Shown here in pieces: positions 62,422 to 64,000 of a stretch of 64,000 nucleotides of DNA (position 1 is the first letter of the stretch; each line of letters begins with the position of its first letter). A program made the position numbers and the translations under genes. The stretch spans positions 20,007,098-20,071,097 of the forward strand of contig NC_086251.1 of NCBI RefSeq assembly GCF_021018805.1, given 5' to 3'. Source of the DNA: Prinia subflava (Eukaryota > Chordata > Aves > Passeriformes > Cisticolidae). A model generated the notes under the pieces. It was not told the origin of the DNA. It ran no database searches and saw only the letters and a program-made list of their open reading frames with translations.

Positions 62422-64000
62422 GTAAGGACATTGTCTTCCACACACCAATGTTTCACTGGACACTGTGTTCTGTCTTTTTTAAAAATGTATCTTCTGGTTA
62501 GGCAAAAGCAGCCAAAGCTTGCTGCAAGGCAACCCCTTGCCACAACGAACCCTTTGTGTTCCTAAGGAGATCCTTCTAGTTGCCCTGCCCATCTGGGAGG
62601 TCAGCAGGGGGCTCTGAAGTGGATTGGGCCACACAGATGACATTTTTTAACATATTTGACTCTTTTAATATTCCTGAATTTAGTTGTTGCTCTTGTGACT
62701 GGTGCAGAGGAATTTCTATGGTGGGTGTCCACCATTTAGACCACTGACAGACCAGGAAAATGGGATTTTCATGACAAAGCATCTGTTCTTTGAATCGAAA
62801 AAGGTAATGGTAATAGGAGGACTGCAGTACTTCATTGTTAAGAGCCATTGGACAGTCAAGGGTTATTTAGGGCTGGCGTTATTACTTGGGTGGGTTCTAT
62901 GGCTTTGATTAGATGTGATCTTGGTTTCTTCACTTAGGAATTTTAGCTGGGAATTCTTGTTATCCATTTAGTCCAAAAACCCTTTGCTGCAAAATATCTC
63001 TTTTCTCTTCAAAGAAAAAAAATCTACTCAGTCTCCTGGTAATGAACATCAGAATAAAGTCTTGCACAATGCACACTCTGGCAGGATGATATTTCCTCCT
63101 GTTGCTTCACTTTGACATGTCTTTAGTTCACCTAGATAACATGATCTTTTTTCCACATATTTCTCCTTCAAGAATTCACTGCTTGTCACACCCAATGATT
63201 TATGCACTTGTCAAACTTTTTTTTAGGCTGATGAATACCCTGCAAAGATAAGGCACTGGCCTTTGAAAATATGGTGCCAGTAATTAAAATGAAGAATGCA
63301 TTACAGTAAAGGGCAGAAATATGGATCTAAAAGCCACACTGGTACTTTTAGTGATGGGAGTAATTGAGAGTTTCATTTTAATAATTCAGTGCAGCTGAGA
63401 TTAATAAATGGCATGAGGTATAACCAGTCTTTGAAGACCAGGGGTATAGTTAACAATTTATTTTAGTATATCCTGAAAGATGCTGCTGGAATTAGTGTAT
63501 AATAACTCAGCACAGTCCTGCAATTTCCAAGTCAATTTTGTGAAAGGAGGAACAGACTGAGTGAGGATTGTGCAAAGTGAAGCAATCCATCCAAGAAGAA
63601 ACCAACCAGGCTCAGTCCCCCAGCCACACTGCAGTGGGTCACTCTGCATCGCTGCTGGTTTCTGCACGGGGGCAGCGCAGGGAGCTGAGTGAGCACCAAA
63701 CACCTGCCCAGCCACACGCTGGGATGAAGGGTCTGCTCATGACACGAGCCCTCCAGGGCAGGCCAGATGGAAATCTTCTCCTTCTTTTTCAGGAGTAGGC
63801 TGGTGCAGAGGGTGGGGGAGAAAATCATTGATGTAGAGGTGAAATGAGACTGGCCAGGGAGAAGTCCCCACCCACTATCTCCACAGCAGGGGTTACTAGA
63901 GGAAGCACTCCACATGTGCAAAGCTCTGGGTAGGTGCAGCAGTCATGGTCACTTTAATCCTCCTTGCTCCATCTCCCAGGAGTCCCAGGCAGTTCCAGGC
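62422..64000. other. Unique DNA with an AT-rich regulatory-looking block
   Basis: No gene was recognised. From about 63230 to 63420 the sequence is AT-rich with several homeobox cores (CAGTAATTAAAATG near 63276, GTAATTGAG near 63359, TTTTAATAATTC near 63374), which fits a conserved enhancer-like element but proves nothing. The last 400 bases become GC-richer, and frames there are open on both strands without a recognisable product. Confidence 0.4.

Noticed and set aside
1..64000. tRNA, rRNA, CRISPR arrays, bacterial operons, or a viral genome
   Set aside because: No cloverleaf, ribosomal landmarks, regularly spaced direct repeats or dense long coding frames were found. The sequence is vertebrate-like nuclear DNA.

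Overview
The window looks like a gene-poor stretch of a vertebrate nuclear genome, most likely a bird. It is moderately AT-rich and has no Alu or L1-type repeats. Its interspersed repeats are few and old, and the recognisable ones are CR1-type LINE remnants, the usual retroposon of birds, turtles and crocodilians. No reading frame over about 195 codons is open, and the longest ones come from simple repeats, GC-rich DNA or chance. I found no complete protein-coding gene, tRNA, rRNA, CRISPR array or bacterial-style operon. The DNA is best read as intergenic or deep intronic. Species and chromosome cannot be fixed from the sequence alone.

Layout. 1-2.7 kb: unique DNA ending in a GC-rich, CpG-containing block (2.05-2.69 kb). 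2.7-12.8 kb: unique DNA with short homopolymers and an A-rich patch at 12.16 kb. 12.85-13.08 kb: an antisense CR1 3' fragment, followed by a conserved-looking element with overlapping hairpins (13.2-13.4 kb). 15.39-15.53 kb: a long uninterrupted pyrimidine hexanucleotide array. 19.7 kb: a 30-bp tandem duplication. About 25.0-25.5 kb: a probable degenerate solo LTR with CCAAT, TATA and polyadenylation signals. 25.5-46.8 kb: mostly unique AT-rich DNA, with a regulatory-looking block at 40.9-41.3 kb. 46.84 kb: a very strong G-quadruplex motif. 47.4-47.7 kb: a GC-rich block just upstream of a sense-oriented, roughly 1 kb ancient CR1 reverse-transcriptase remnant (47.86-48.93 kb). 54.55 kb: a T/G-rich tract. 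57.22-57.39 kb: a dense nest of perfect and near-perfect palindromes, the most unusual structure in the window. 55.7-62.4 kb: several plus-strand splice-bounded segments that could belong to a non-coding transcript. 63.2-63.4 kb: an AT-rich homeobox-motif-rich block.

A few short minus-strand segments (19.1, 40.2, 49.8 and 53.8 kb) are open in frame between good splice-site matches. Two neighbouring ones (53.8 and 49.8 kb) have compatible phases. They could be exons of one unrecognised minus-strand gene, but in 64 kb such matches also arise by chance, so they carry low confidence. No set of genes working together can be described.
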